This document shows, one piece after another, positions 9,874 to 21,102 of a stretch of DNA of 64,000 bases. Within the stretch, counting starts at the first letter, position 1. Each line of letters opens with the position of its first letter. The position numbers and the translations under genes are program-made. This DNA is from Flammulina velutipes. Taxonomy: Eukaryota > Basidiomycota > Agaricomycetes > Agaricales > Physalacriaceae. The notes below the pieces were generated by a model. The model saw nothing but the letters and a program-made list of their open reading frames with translations. It made no database searches and was not told the DNA's origin. The stretch is from contig JAALGH010000011.1 of the NCBI GenBank assembly GCA_011800155.1, forward strand, positions 496,001 to 560,000, in the 5' to 3' direction.

Positions 9874-12800
9874 TCATTTATCTTCCTCCCCTTCAGCAAA
9901 CATGATCGTCCGCTCCCGCTCTCTAAGCAAAGGAGCCTCAGAATTCCCCACGCTCTCCGTAGACTGGTATTCCTGCTGCGTCAACGGACTATCCGTCCTA
10001 TCCATGTCGTACAGCGACGTCCGGGGTGTGTACGGCGCGCTATGCCCTCCATTCTCCAGGATAGGCGCCTGAGGATCGAGATACCCAAATTCCGCAGGCC
10101 GTGTCCATATACGCACAGCACCGTCGTGACTCCCAGTGGCGAACATGAAGGGATCCGCAGCAGCTGGATTCCATGCTATGCAGGTCAGGTCACCTCCGAG
10201 TGCTTGGGCACGGACATGATGCAGGAGCGCGCCAGATTCTCGATCCCAAATGTGAATGTCACCAGCTAGAATTGGCTTGAGCTCACAAAAATGTATCATG
10301 CAGAGCAGTACAGACCTTTTCCAGCACAAAGAACGAGCTCGTCGTCTTTCCCACCAAAGTAACTTGGCCCAGCGAACTCGACCACGACCTTGGGCATGTA
10401 CGTGTGTCGCAGGACGAACCGTGCGATGACGCTATTGTCCGTTTTCGTATGATCCTTGACGGTGTCAATCTTCCATAATTGAGGAGGCGCCTTTCCCAAA
10501 CATTGAGCAAAACATCTCAACGTACAGAAATGGTTTGGCTATACCTTGTTCTCGTAGCTCACAAGAGCGACAAGTCCATGTTTCGTGTCTTTCGCTAGAG
10601 TAATATCGCGAACGTCGTTGAGTACAGGCGTTTGGCTGGTTATATCATGATCAGATAGCGCCAAGAACAGGATAGTGGAGGGAACGTACTGTTCGATTAT
10701 ACCAGTGATAGTATTGTATACTAGAAATCTGATGAGCATTTCATGACGTCCCAATAATCGCAAACGTACCTGCCAGCCTCTTCTCCACAGACCGTGGCTT
10801 GCTCGGCTTCAGGTGATCCTTGGATTCCAATAACGGCCCAACGCCAAACAATCGTTGTCCATCCGGCGTCACAGCAACATCGTGAAGTTTCATATTCCCA
10901 AAGTCGTATATCCCAGTGACCTAGCAACACCATTGAGTACACCTGTCATTCCCGTACTGCGGGACATTCATACGTTGCCTTTGAGGTCCTAGAAGCTCAT
11001 CATGAGAAAACATCTAGACACGAGCGTGAACAACCCACCAACTTGACAACGAAGGTTCCTTCCACAGATAGGAAGCCTAGTCGCACGGGGTCAACGAAGC
11101 TCGCTCTCATAACACCCAACAAACTCACTTTCACCATCCGGTAACCAAGTGATGGACTCAATATGGCCGCATGGTCTCTCTATGGTCCGTTGGCACACAC
11201 CATCCTAGTAAGGAGTACCAAGTAAAACAAAAAACTAATCAGACTTCAGGTAAAGGAAAGACAATGACTTGAGATCGCCAGAGACCACTTCAACCCACCT
11301 CAGTCCAGACTTTGACGCTCTTGCTGAGTTTGGTGAGGAGGCGATGGCCACTGGGGGACCACGCCACTTGGTGCACGAAGCCCTTGGCGTGAGCGAGGAT
11401 ACGGTGTGAGACGAACGGATCCTGCATGAATGGATCAGCTAACCAGCCGCTTTACACCAAAGAAAGGACTCACCCCAACTTTGAAGATCAAAGAGGTCCG
11501 ATCCCAACTACACATCCAACAAGTCAACGTCTGCTTACCCTCGGAGACATAACAACCTTACCTAGACGTAGCCAGATACTTCCCATTAGGCGAAAATTGC
11601 ATATGCTTCACTAGCGCCTGATGAGCCGTCAAATCCTTAGTAGTCTCCAAACACTTCAGCTGCGGCGTCAACGTCGCAATCCTAGACCGGAGAACATTAT
11701 TCCCAGCACTAGCATTATCCACGACAGTCCGCTTCCGCCCATTGAGCGTCGACGATAACGTTCGCTGCCTACTCGGTTCTCCTCGGGTCTTTTCAGAGCT
11801 CGAGGCCATCGCTGCTAGATTTGAGGATACCGCAGACCGCATCTTCACCGTCCGGATCGCGTTCTGCCAAAGTTGCCGTCCGGGGGAAGAAGGGGAGGGT
11901 TCACCGCTAGGGCTTTCCAATATCGATGCGGGTACATTGCCCTCCGTCGTAGGCGTCATCGTGAAAGTGGGACTGATGGCACGACTATAGTCGTGCGATT
12001 GGACGTCCGATGTCCGAGGCTTGAAAGTGGGCGACATGGGAGGGCTCGAGACAGGGAGTATAGCCCCATTTCCATTTCCATTTCCACTCCCATTCGCCTC
12101 CAGATCTTCATGCTTTTCTTCGTCGTGATGTGAATGGGACAGTCGGACCTTGAGGTAGGAGCTCAGGTGCCGCAAGAATGTGAGAGCGCGGAACCACGCG
12201 CTTCGAAGCGCTCGCAGGAATGCAAAGCACAGTTCAACGCCAGGAATCGAGAAGAGGCGGTCGGTAGCTTCTAGGATGACATCGCTCAGCCATTTCTTTC
12301 CGCTGTGTTTGGTGAAAGCCCAGCGTTCGGATGCGAACCAGGCGGACACGGCGAGAAGCCCGAACGATGTGAAGGCGGTAAACACGGTCGTTATCGTGGA
12401 TGTGACATGGTGCTGTTGGTGGATGAGTATAATCCATACCAACAAGGAAGTCAACTTACCTGATGTGAGGCATACGCAAAAACGCAAAGACCGACGGAAA
12501 AGGAGGCGACAGACATGACTAGGAATACGAGAGGCGATCTTTTGATCCAGATGAGCACCCACCAGGGGACTCGATGACCGGGAGAACGACTGAAGAGGAT
12601 CACAGTAAGCCACTTTAGCATTAAATATGACCAGATAGTACGCACTACATCGCCTGCTTCCAAGTAAGCCCAAGTAGACTATTCACAGCCGCTGCAATTG
12701 AGAACACCAAAGAGGCGAACCAAAAGCTATTGACAGCAGCCACGGCACCGTTTGTTTGGTCCAGTTCGAACGAGAACTGCAAGGTTGTCGCTGTCACCGC

Positions 12801-13950
12801 AGAGAAGAATGTCGCTACAGTAGACAGGTTGAGAAGGTTGGTGGCGCCGTGCTTTTGGGCGAATCGAATGGTTGGTACGCCGACTTCGATGAACATGGAC
12901 AGTGTGCTCGAAATGGCATCGATGTGTTCACCCATCTCAGACGTCAGGTCATGAAGATAACGCTGCACAGCAGGGTACCTAAATTGACCAGAATATTCAC
13001 GGAGACAAGACGCCCAGTACTGTAAGACGTTAGTATCATGATAAAGAAGAGCCACGCGTGCTTTTCGCACCTTGAGATCTGAATCAAATGTAGTAATTGA
13101 GGCATTGACAGCTTCGTCCGTGAACTCTGGAAACTCGTTTAGGCAATTCATAAAAGTCGTGACATCCTTCGCAAGCGCGTTGAATTGGTCAGGAAAGTCC
13201 TCGAGGTCAAGGTCCTCGCAGACTTGGGGTGTTAGAAAGTGGCGTGATACAGGGGAGCGAACGTGGTAGGAATGGTTGCGTATTCGTTTCATGGGGAGCG
13301 GGGTAGGTTCGGTGGGGGAGGGCCGGACCACCTTGCGCGGAAACAGGTCTGCTGCGTTTTCGCGGTAGAGGTACATAATCTGGGCGAGCCTTTCGCGGAG
13401 GTGAAAGGCCGATGATAGAATTGCCGCTGAGCTGCCTAGTTGACGGGCGGCGTTGGCAAAATTGCGAAGCTGGAACAGAGTCAGAACGACAAGCATCGAG
13501 AACAGTAGGAGCGCCCACCTCTTTGTCCAAGTTGTTAAGGCGCCTATGAGCGTAATTAGTTAATTAACGGAAGCGGATTCAAGATTGGCGATCGCGTACT
13601 TTTGGAATTTGTGGAATGTCTCAGCACCGATAACTTGCAAGTGCTCATCGACGGTCGCTGGATGTGGCGTTAGGAATGGATAGTGCAGGAGATAAATAGT
13701 CACGTACGGACGTCCTTGTCGTCTTCGAAGCTAATTTGTTCCTCCTCGGCTGGTTGCACTTTCAACGAGAAACAGATGGCGAAAAGATAGAGGACGCACG
13801 GATGCTACCATTGTCGCCAGCGTTCTGCAGCAGCATTTCCACCAGACTAAGAATAGTCTCCTTCCTCGTAGACTTTTTCCCGGGACGGGTTGGACGTAGC
13901 GGAGTAGTAGCATCGTCGTCCTGCTCGATGCCATTTCGTGGTTTCGGCAT
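9874..13950 (-). CDS. multi-spanning membrane protein with C-terminal WD40 repeats
   Basis: The start is the ATG at 13950. Early exons join as 13950-13800, 13758-13708, 13657-13600, 13543-13519, 13469-13071 and 13019 onward; several more lead to TGA at 9876-9874. Order: short basic N-terminus, coiled coil (FHKFQKRLNNLDKELRNF), a helical domain, then about four membrane segments (LSTVATFFSAVTATTLQF; FWFASLVFSIAAAVNSLLGL; RSPLVFLVMSVASFSVGL; TVFTAFTSFGLLAVSAWF). A Ser/Pro/Gly-rich linker follows, then WD40 repeats (HMQFSPNGKYLATS, SWDRTSLIF, HQVAWSPSGHRLL, CIAWNPAAADPFMFATGSHD). The repeats most resemble WDR26/Gid7 propellers, but those lack membrane segments. Later intron borders are approximate; length is about 1000 residues or more. 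Confidence 0.72.
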
Positions 13951-16135
13951 ACGGTAGTCTGCACACAAAAGTCGTCAATTAGCCGCCGCCTCTCTCGGGG
14001 AACGATTACGCACCGTATTTTGTTTACAGAGCTGCAAATATGCAAGTTCGTTATCATACAAGGCGTCAATCCAACGTCGTAAATGCAGGCGTCGCGTCGT
14101 TAGATGCCTTGGCGTCGTCGTCAACGGTGAGGAGAAGGTAAAAGCTCAACGTGCTTACTTTCTGGGGCTGAATGATTTACGGAACCAATTGATACACGTG
14201 TGCGGTTATCTCCGGGCAATGGCTATCTTCGATCACGACCCCGTCATCCGGGCTATTAATGGTACAGCTGGAATGCGTTTTCTTAAGGTTATACGTTGAA
14301 AGACAACACAAGGGATGTATAGACTATACGTCTCTTGACCACAGTAAGCTCTTCCCGTTTACCATCTAACTCCTTCCATCATGCGGAGTCCGGACCAACA
14401 CCACGACTTGATATGTCACCGCGGCTGTGGATATTCTCGATCGAAAAAGCGGCCCGTCAGCCACAAGAGGTGGTCTCAACCGCCGGACAGAGGGCCTACA
14501 TAGTACTCAGCGCAGGCGTCAGCTTTATAAAGATGTATTTTTCCACATCCGGAAGATTGTCGAATGTGGCGCTATGGCCGGGGACCCTCGCTCTCGAGAT
14601 GCGCTGCCTGCTTTCATGCAAGTTTGCGCTGAGAATATTACGAGAAAAGTCCAGCACGGCAAGTCTGATTCACGCCTGACAAGGAGAAGCACTTCTATAA
14701 AACGTACTACATGCATACTGCCCATGCACGAGGCGCAAACATATCTAAGATTCGTTTGCCAGTCAGTCCGACTCCTAGTCAGTAGCAACGGTTACGTAGT
14801 GTTTACAGAAGACAGTAAGTATCTCCTCGGGCAGCCTCCTGAGTCTATACCACATATCTACCACTTACAAATAACTCTCAACGCCACAACAAGGTCATTC
14901 TGAGTGTCCCCCAAGTTTTCGGTCAAAAATACAATTCATATTTCAATTTCACGTCAAATCTAACTACTAGCAGGACAGCAGGCAAGACTGTAATGAACGT
15001 GGACAAGAGAAATAACAGTAACGAGTGTGTAGTATGTAGATAATGTCGGATAATATGGTATGGGGAATAGCGGTAAGGAGAATTGGGTGGGGATGGGGTG
15101 CAAGAGTCCATGCGTGCTACTATACAATCTATTGCGGCTCTAATGCAGGGTTCATGTCATGCAAGCAATAGGAGGAGTGGGTATTCTCGATGGTCTAAAA
15201 TATTTGTAAATACCGATGCCCAAAAAAAAGGTAAGAAAAAAACGCACAGAAGTCAACAATTACACCGGGGGAGCAAAGTAGGTACACCGAAGAGGAAGAG
15301 TGGTCGTGACGACCACATAAAGATCGCGCAAAAGAGCATGGCGGTACAGAGAACCCGTGGGTAGCGAGGAGGAAGGAGGAGCGAGGAATGCGTATGGTCG
15401 AGGGAGGGGAACGAATGTTCCGCCTACGAGCTCCAAGATACGGTACGAGAGCAGGAGGGGGAGGTGGGGCGTGATACTGGATACAACTAGATGGAAATAA
15501 AAAAGGACACCCGCCGGGTGGGAAGAAAAATAACGGCGGGTTACTAAAGTGCAATGAAAATACCAGGAATAATAGATAGTAGGCGGAAGGGGGAGTACTA
15601 GTATCACAAGAGAATAGTAGATGAGACGTCGACAGTCGTGCCTGTCCCTCGTCGCCTTGAGCCATAGGTCCCAGGCAGGGCGAACGGTGGGGAGGGAAGG
15701 AGGAGAGAACGTCAAGGTCGGTCGTAACCAACTGGTTTTGCGTTTTGTACACCTGGCTATGCCAGCAACCAATAATATGCGAGGAAATGCGATGCGAAAG
15801 CACGTATTGACACAATGATGATGAGAAGAAACCGAGTGAGGAGAGAAATGAGGCGGGGCGTGGGCCCTGCCAGCGCGCGGAAGTCCTGTGCGAATGGCCG
15901 TGACGGGGGTGTTGAGAGATAGACGGCGTGAGACGGAGAAGTCTAGACGGTTGTGGTGATACAGTTGGGGTTCTGTGCCCAGATCGTTGGAATATTGAAT
16001 AATGATAGGCAAAGCGTGCATCGGCGGGTTGGAATGATCTATAAAACCCAGGTTTTAGGTCTATGTTGCGTTGAGTTGAGGAATGAGATAGTAAAAAAAT
16101 ACTGACCTCCGCTTCACGAGAACAAGGTGGTAAAA
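13951..16135. other. long non-coding interval
   Basis: Upstream of the WD40 gene and downstream of the PNRC-motif gene I find no frame with family or splice support. About 15090-15900 is purine-rich on the plus strand (CU-rich on minus), which would suit a long 3' UTR of the gene at 16136-17271. Short plus-strand frames near 14335-14900 look accidental. Confidence 0.4.
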
Positions 16136-17271
16136 TTACACAAAAGACGGGGGCGGCAAGTCCTCCGGGCTAGGGGAGTTTTGGAACGTCGAGCTCGCAA
16201 AATAGCCATCAGCGACAGCAGCCTCCAGCTCAGCCTCTGTCATGGCAGCCATCTTAAGAAGTGACATGGGCTTCCGGCGTGGACCTGTCGACAGTTCGTC
16301 TGAACTTGACTCATCGGACGACATTTGAAATACGCCTTCGGAGGGAGCTCGGAGGTGGTTACGACCCTTCCTGCGGGCACTAGGAGAGGGACTGGCAGGA
16401 ATGCTGAGGTTGAAGGGGAAGGCCGCCATCGACGAGGTTAAAGGGGCCGTTCGGGGACCGTCTTCGTACCGCTTGGTTCGGGGAGTTGGCGAAGGAGTGC
16501 TCGGGAATGTTGAGTCACCGAACAAATCCGCTTCAGTCGAGTCATCGCAGATGGGAAAAGGTTTGAACTTGGGGGCCTTGCGGGTCGGCAATGAACGGGA
16601 AAATTGAGGAAGCGAAGCTGGACGCTGCGGCACTGGGATAGCCCTTGTAGGAGTGGCGAAGGGCTTTGCAGGCTGTGGTTGACGACGACGAGCCAGCTTG
16701 CCGGAGGGATGAGCAGAGAGCGTCGGAGCATCCATCTGAACGGAGAAGGACGCATCGAGCTCAGCGGCAACGGCGGACTTGCGAGGGGGTGTTGAAGGGG
16801 TCTCTGCCTGCGAAAGAGGAGGAGAAGATTGACGGGTGTTGTTGCGACGCCCCCGTACGGACGAGTTGGAGGCACTCCTATTGTCGGATTAAGTTTTTCA
16901 ATACGACTGCTCAGCGTTCGCTCTTACCTGGCACGTCGGCTGTCTCGATTCTTTACAGCTTGACGACCTCGTTTCTCCGGAGTGGAAATCTTCTTGTCCA
17001 AGATTTCCGGCGAAGGTTTCAGCTGCTGTGGAGCTGGTCCAAGCGGCGGTGTACGACGAGCTGCTACCGACTGCTTGGCCTTTGGCGATAGCCGTGCTCG
17101 CTGTTGCGGCTGCTGAAGCCTTTGCGTCGGTTTTGATAACGACAATAGGCCAGGTGTACGAGTTGGCTGTACGAGGACTGCTGGAGGCGCCGAGGGGTGT
17201 CTCTGGTGCAACGACAGCGGTATATGTGGATGAGAATTATGGAAGGTTGGAGGTCGCTGGACGAGCATCAT
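16136..17271 (-). CDS. disordered protein with C-terminal PNRC/Edc1-type decapping motif
   Basis: Two exons (17271-16928 and 16877-16136) are joined across a 50-nt intron (GTAAGA...AATAG) in frame, giving about 360 residues. The protein is low-complexity: Pro/Gln-rich N-terminus, a basic KNRDSRRARSASNSS patch, and Ser/Pro-rich middle. The last residues, YFASSTFQNSPSPEDLPPPSF, fit the short linear motif of PNRC/Edc1 proteins (F-x3-F-x2-SP-x-P-x2-LP-x-P-x-F). In those proteins the motif binds Dcp1 and activates mRNA decapping in the cytoplasm. The motif is seen directly; the decapping role is inferred from it. A second ATG lies one codon downstream. Confidence 0.62.
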
Positions 17272-18509
17272 GGTGAGGAAAAGGTCTTGGACGACGTCGG
17301 AGACGATGAGGACGACGTTTCGGCAGGCAGAGTGGTAAGGTGGTAAGATGGGTGCGTGTGAATCACCAGCTTCAGTTCTTTTGAGTGTTGTTATTTGTCT
17401 TCAGTGGCGCGGTTCCTGGACAAACCGGTTTTAGCATTCGCTTTGATCGGTTTCCACTCCAGCCGCCATGCCGACGTCGCGTGACGCGTGGAGCTGCCCA
17501 TATCTGGCAATATTCTCGTTCCTTCCTTACAGGGCAAATCCGTCTCCTAAAGCCCTTTGCGCCACACTCTTTGTACTCTTTGCTTTGTATGTCAAATGTT
17601 TTCAATTTCGACAATCGGCTTTTGTCCATCCGCATAGATTAATCTTCCGTATACGCAAGATCTCCTGATTCCCAGTGTTCATTAATCACTGTTCCCATCA
17701 CATGCGTACATGGTCTGGTATACAGTCCTCCGTTAACCCTAGGTAAGGTGTATGTAACGGGTCCCCCCATTCTACCTTCATCAAGGGAAACTTACAATGC
17801 TCTAGCCTGGAGCCATCCGCTCTATTGTCCACGATCAAGGCCGTCAATGTGACGCGATAAGAGGTTCTCGTGTCCGCAGAAGAATCCTATTCTACTCTTC
17901 TTCCATCACATGCACAAGACCACCATTCCTGTCCGCCTCTATAGTAACTAGTGACTACAATATGCTCAATTCGCGCCTCGAAACTAGGTGCACTGCTTGA
18001 ACGCAGATCGTTCCAGTGCGTCGCTGCATCTCAGTCGACGTGGTGGCACTCTGCGTGCCGTGAAGTAAAGGATGCCGCTAAGGAATACTAGTAGCCATGT
18101 CGCATCTCTTTGCTGTCCATACAAGCTTCGCTCTTTCGCTTCAGCGGCTACTCCCATGGCGTTACCAGTCCGCTGCCCAAAGAAGCTCAGTCTAGCTCAG
18201 AAGGCCCCGAGGACGTTATCTCTGCATTGATATCTATTGTGAGGAGAGGTGGCTATACATATCATTCAATTCCCACTCCGGAGTCCGCCACCAGTCGTAT
18301 TGCAAATCACTGCCTCCGATCCGGTACACGTTCCAACCATCCGTCATAATAGTCTAAGTATCTCCGAGTTTGACATGAGGTGATGTACCCTTGGGTGGTA
18401 CTTGCTATATCGTGCAGCCTCGCCATAAACATGAGATGGATCATGGAACAAGCCGTCGGCAAAGTTGATTCGACGCCACGATCACTTCCTAATTCGTCCT
18501 TCTCCAGCG
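17272..18509. other. intergenic between divergent genes
   Basis: This 1.2-kb interval separates the minus-strand PNRC-motif gene from the plus-strand gene at 18510. It should contain both promoters. No ORF here has supporting features and I recognise no RNA gene. Confidence 0.4.
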
Positions 18510-19043
18510 ATGTCGCAAATCAACATTGGAATCGCCCTTTTTTCGCAAAGCGATACATCTCCCGACCCTCACTTCAGCTGGGCCATCGCGACGACGTCGG
18601 GGAACTGGATCAACAGCGAGATACACACGTACGACATCGTGTCGACGTCCAACGGCCAGTGGGAGAAACGCGAGCGCTTTGAAGATCTCAGCCACGACAG
18701 TCATTTCTGCGGGATTGTCGAGTTCGCGCACACAGATCTACCGGTGGAGGATTTAGATGAGTTCATAGAGGAACATCCAGCCGAGGACGATGGATGGCGT
18801 GTGTACGGTCCCAACGGGTGGTCGAGCGCCATGTGGGCACTCAAAGTGATGTGCGCCTTGGAGGATGCAGCGATATGGGACATCCCACCAATATACGGCA
18901 GAGACGCTCTATTCGATCTGATAATCGGCAAGGGGTTCATCATGCTCGAGCTCGTCGAAGAGGTTGAAGAATTTCCGGTTCTGCAGCTCACAGTGCGTGC
19001 CATGCCAGGCTCTTTCGTTTCATCGCTAACCTCGCCTCAGTAA
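18510..19043 (+). CDS. small unknown protein, intact member of a three-copy family
   Basis: An ATG at 18510 opens 177 residues with no intron. It starts MSQINIGIALFSQSDTSPD and continues PHFSWAIATTSGNWINSEI, then an acidic and aromatic-rich region (ERFEDLSHDSHFCGIVEF; EDLDEFIEEHPAEDDGWRVY). The opening resembles small fungal proteins that begin 'FHWAI..' and are annotated only as domains of unknown function; I do not assign one. It is the only copy with its own start: the other two (about 47514 and 59358) enter the homology at codon 17. It lies across the left edge of duplicated segment A. Confidence 0.6.
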   Translation: MSQINIGIALFSQSDTSPDPHFSWAIATTSGNWINSEIHTYDIVSTSNGQWEKRERFEDLSHDSHFCGIVEFAHTDLPVEDLDEFIEEHPAEDDGWRVYGPNGWSSAMWALKVMCALEDAAIWDIPPIYGRDALFDLIIGKGFIMLELVEEVEEFPVLQLTVRAMPGSFVSSLTSPQ

Positions 19044-19269
19044 TTATGCCTGCTTGCTGCAGCGGTACATCAGCATGGACGGTCACTGCGACCAGGCAGG
19101 GCGCCGGCGCGCGCAAGAGGCAAGCACGACGTTTGTAGCAGTTTCAAACGCGGCTCTTTCCTCCATGTACATCCCGGTAGCAGGGTCTTAATTCATCTCC
19201 GGGAGGCCAAGCATAGCATAGCCTATCACGCACATCACATCACCTTCCTCGTGCGCCACATTACATCTC

Positions 19270-19935
19270 GGGTAATATCTTTGTTCTCGTCATAGAATAA
19301 TGCACGATGCGAAAACATGGCTCATTTCGTCTATCAGAACTCTTTTCTTTCGGCATGCGATGGTATGGACAGACGCATCTGGGCCATGTTGGATTACATA
19401 CCCCCATGAGCTTAAGAAGTTGTCGACAGGTCTCGAAGTCCCAACGGAATCAGCTTCCTTTCGATACGCCCTAACATGGTTGACATTTTCAAGCGAAGGT
19501 TACGGCGCAAACCTTCATTCTCCGCCCATCCCTCAATGCATCCCTCATTCTGAATCTCTGTCTATCGTTCGTCTGACTATTTGTCTACGGATAGGGTCCC
19601 ACAAAATCTATTATCCGGTGTCAACTCTTCCTCGACACGTTTCTCGCTCCCTCTGTCCACCGTCCTCATACCGTCTTCGTACATCCTGGGTCTTCATGCT
19701 GATGGCCGTTATACAGCGCCTCGGGCTATCATGTTTTCCTTTGTTCTGATACCGGCCTCCTCGATTCCCACCGTAGTTCTTTAGAACAGGTCTCTTTCCC
19801 TATTTATAACGCAATAGAGGCGCCGCGCTCACCACCGCTATAGCTTTATTGTGTAATGTAACATCGTCCTTTCGTCGACGATGCTATTGTTCGACTGACG
19901 CCACCGCTGTAGACCGACCGCCAACAAATATCATC
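19270..19935 (+). repeat. dispersed repeat within segment A (copy 1)
   Basis: This block is repeated in each A copy and also occurs, diverged and inverted, at 3090-3640 outside the duplication. It includes a TATTTATAACGC element (about 19801-19812). An ATG frame at 19300-19749 (149 codons, ending RLGLSCFPLF) is conserved between copies, but the copies are too young for that to prove coding. Its last residues recur in the old copy at 3090-3640. Confidence 0.5.
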
Positions 19936-20154
19936 ACTCGGTTGACGTGCTCGACTTCGGACATAAGTAGTACCCGTAATCCATCATTCTCAGTCCGCTC
20001 GTACTAACTCACTTCCAGTATGTCTCATGATCATCCGTTGGCTATCTATCGACATTACTGTAGGATGCGCAATGAGTGTAAGACGTAAAAGTTCGTTCCA
20101 GATAAGTTGGTTCATCGACCCCTACAGTCTCATTGTGGTAATCCCATGATAGAG

Positions 20155-21102
20155 TCAATCCAGTGCTGCTGGCTCGGCAGCCTCGACCACCCTACCGGAG
20201 AGGTCCAAGAAATCTAGCCAGACTTTGGGATGGATAGCCCCGTGCACCATGAGATAGTCATTCATCGACATTCCGCCGATAGCGCCCCCCTTAAACGGCG
20301 ACGGGGCGAACTCCTGAACCTCTAGCGGAGAGTTCTCAATTTGCTCGAGCCATAGGGAAATGGATACGGTGTGGTCAGGATAGGCTTCCGGGACAGCATC
20401 ATCCTCATCATCTTTAGATGAGGATGAGGGTGCATCCCCGTTTACAAAATAGTCAAAGCTGCTCCAAGTCGTATCCGATCCCATGTCCTTTTCTTCTAGT
20501 GAAGCAATAGGCAGCTCCCAATCTCGGGTCGGAGGGTCGGAGGAAGCCAAGTCAAAGGGAACGCGAATAGATTTCCATCTTTCAAAAGTATCTCCGTCGC
20601 GCGAGGGGTCCATGACAGGCGGAGGCCAGTTGGTATCGGCAGGAACACCACTCGGAGGAATGTTTGCAGGTCCAGGTGGGTCCCAGAACCACAGACGGAT
20701 GATGGCCAAGCCCATCGTCAAGACATTATGTTGGTATTCGGTCCGTGGGAGCATACTAGCAAGGCGAGGTGTGGTGTGAAGGAGAGAGAATGGGAGGGAT
20801 AGAAGGGTTCTGATGATAGGGAACGGATCGTCAGAGGGGATACCGGGGCATTGTGATATTTTATAGAACTTCTCTTCTTCGTCCCGCGAAAGAACTTGTA
20901 GAGAATGGCAGCGGTGGAGGCTTATAGGACCAGGGTGCGTTGGATCGTCTATAGTCTGGAGAATGTAGGTTAGACAGAATGGCGCTAATAAATATGAGTC
21001 TACCTCAAAAACAAGTTCATATGGCGGACGACCAGGATCTCCGTGACCTGAAGCGATCGAGTCAAGACGTTGCTTGGCTAGCTCTAGTTCAAAGGCTAAC
21101 AT
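20155..21102 (-). CDS. unknown protein, 5'-shortened copy 1
   Basis: The frame runs from MLAFELELAKQRLDSIASGH (ATG at 21102) to TAG near 20155. A 48-nt intron (21003-20956, GTAGAC...TCCAG) has no stop and is a multiple of three, so unspliced RNA would also be readable; spliced length is about 299 residues. The protein has a Pro-rich middle (DPPGPANIPPSGVPADTNWP), an acidic Ser/Asp run and a conserved C-terminus. Compared with the copy at 60950-61963, an 8-bp deletion just upstream breaks the frame from the original start, removing 23 residues. Family not recognised. Confidence 0.5.
   Translation of the reverse strand: MLAFELELAKQRLDSIASGHGDPGRPPYELVFEVDSYLLAPFCLTYILQTIDDPTHPGPISLHRCHSLQVLSRDEEEKFYKISQCPGIPSDDPFPIIRTLLSLPFSLLHTTPRLASMLPRTEYQHNVLTMGLAIIRLWFWDPPGPANIPPSGVPADTNWPPPVMDPSRDGDTFERWKSIRVPFDLASSDPPTRDWELPIASLEEKDMGSDTTWSSFDYFVNGDAPSSSSKDDEDDAVPEAYPDHTVSISLWLEQIENSPLEVQEFAPSPFKGGAIGGMSMNDYLMVHGAIHPKVWLDFLDLSGRVVEAAEPAALD

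Noticed and set aside
14427..14903. plus-strand frame of 158 codons
   Set aside because: No family, no TATA or splice pattern, and competing frames of equal quality.
15195..16021. two overlapping minus-strand frames of 206 and 253 codons
   Set aside because: They consist of CU-rich low-complexity sequence (Pro/Ser/Leu/Phe/His-rich) with no domain; more likely UTR.
18489..18731. minus-strand frame over the 18510 gene
   Set aside because: It is a shadow of the plus-strand gene, which has the intact start and conserved-looking protein.
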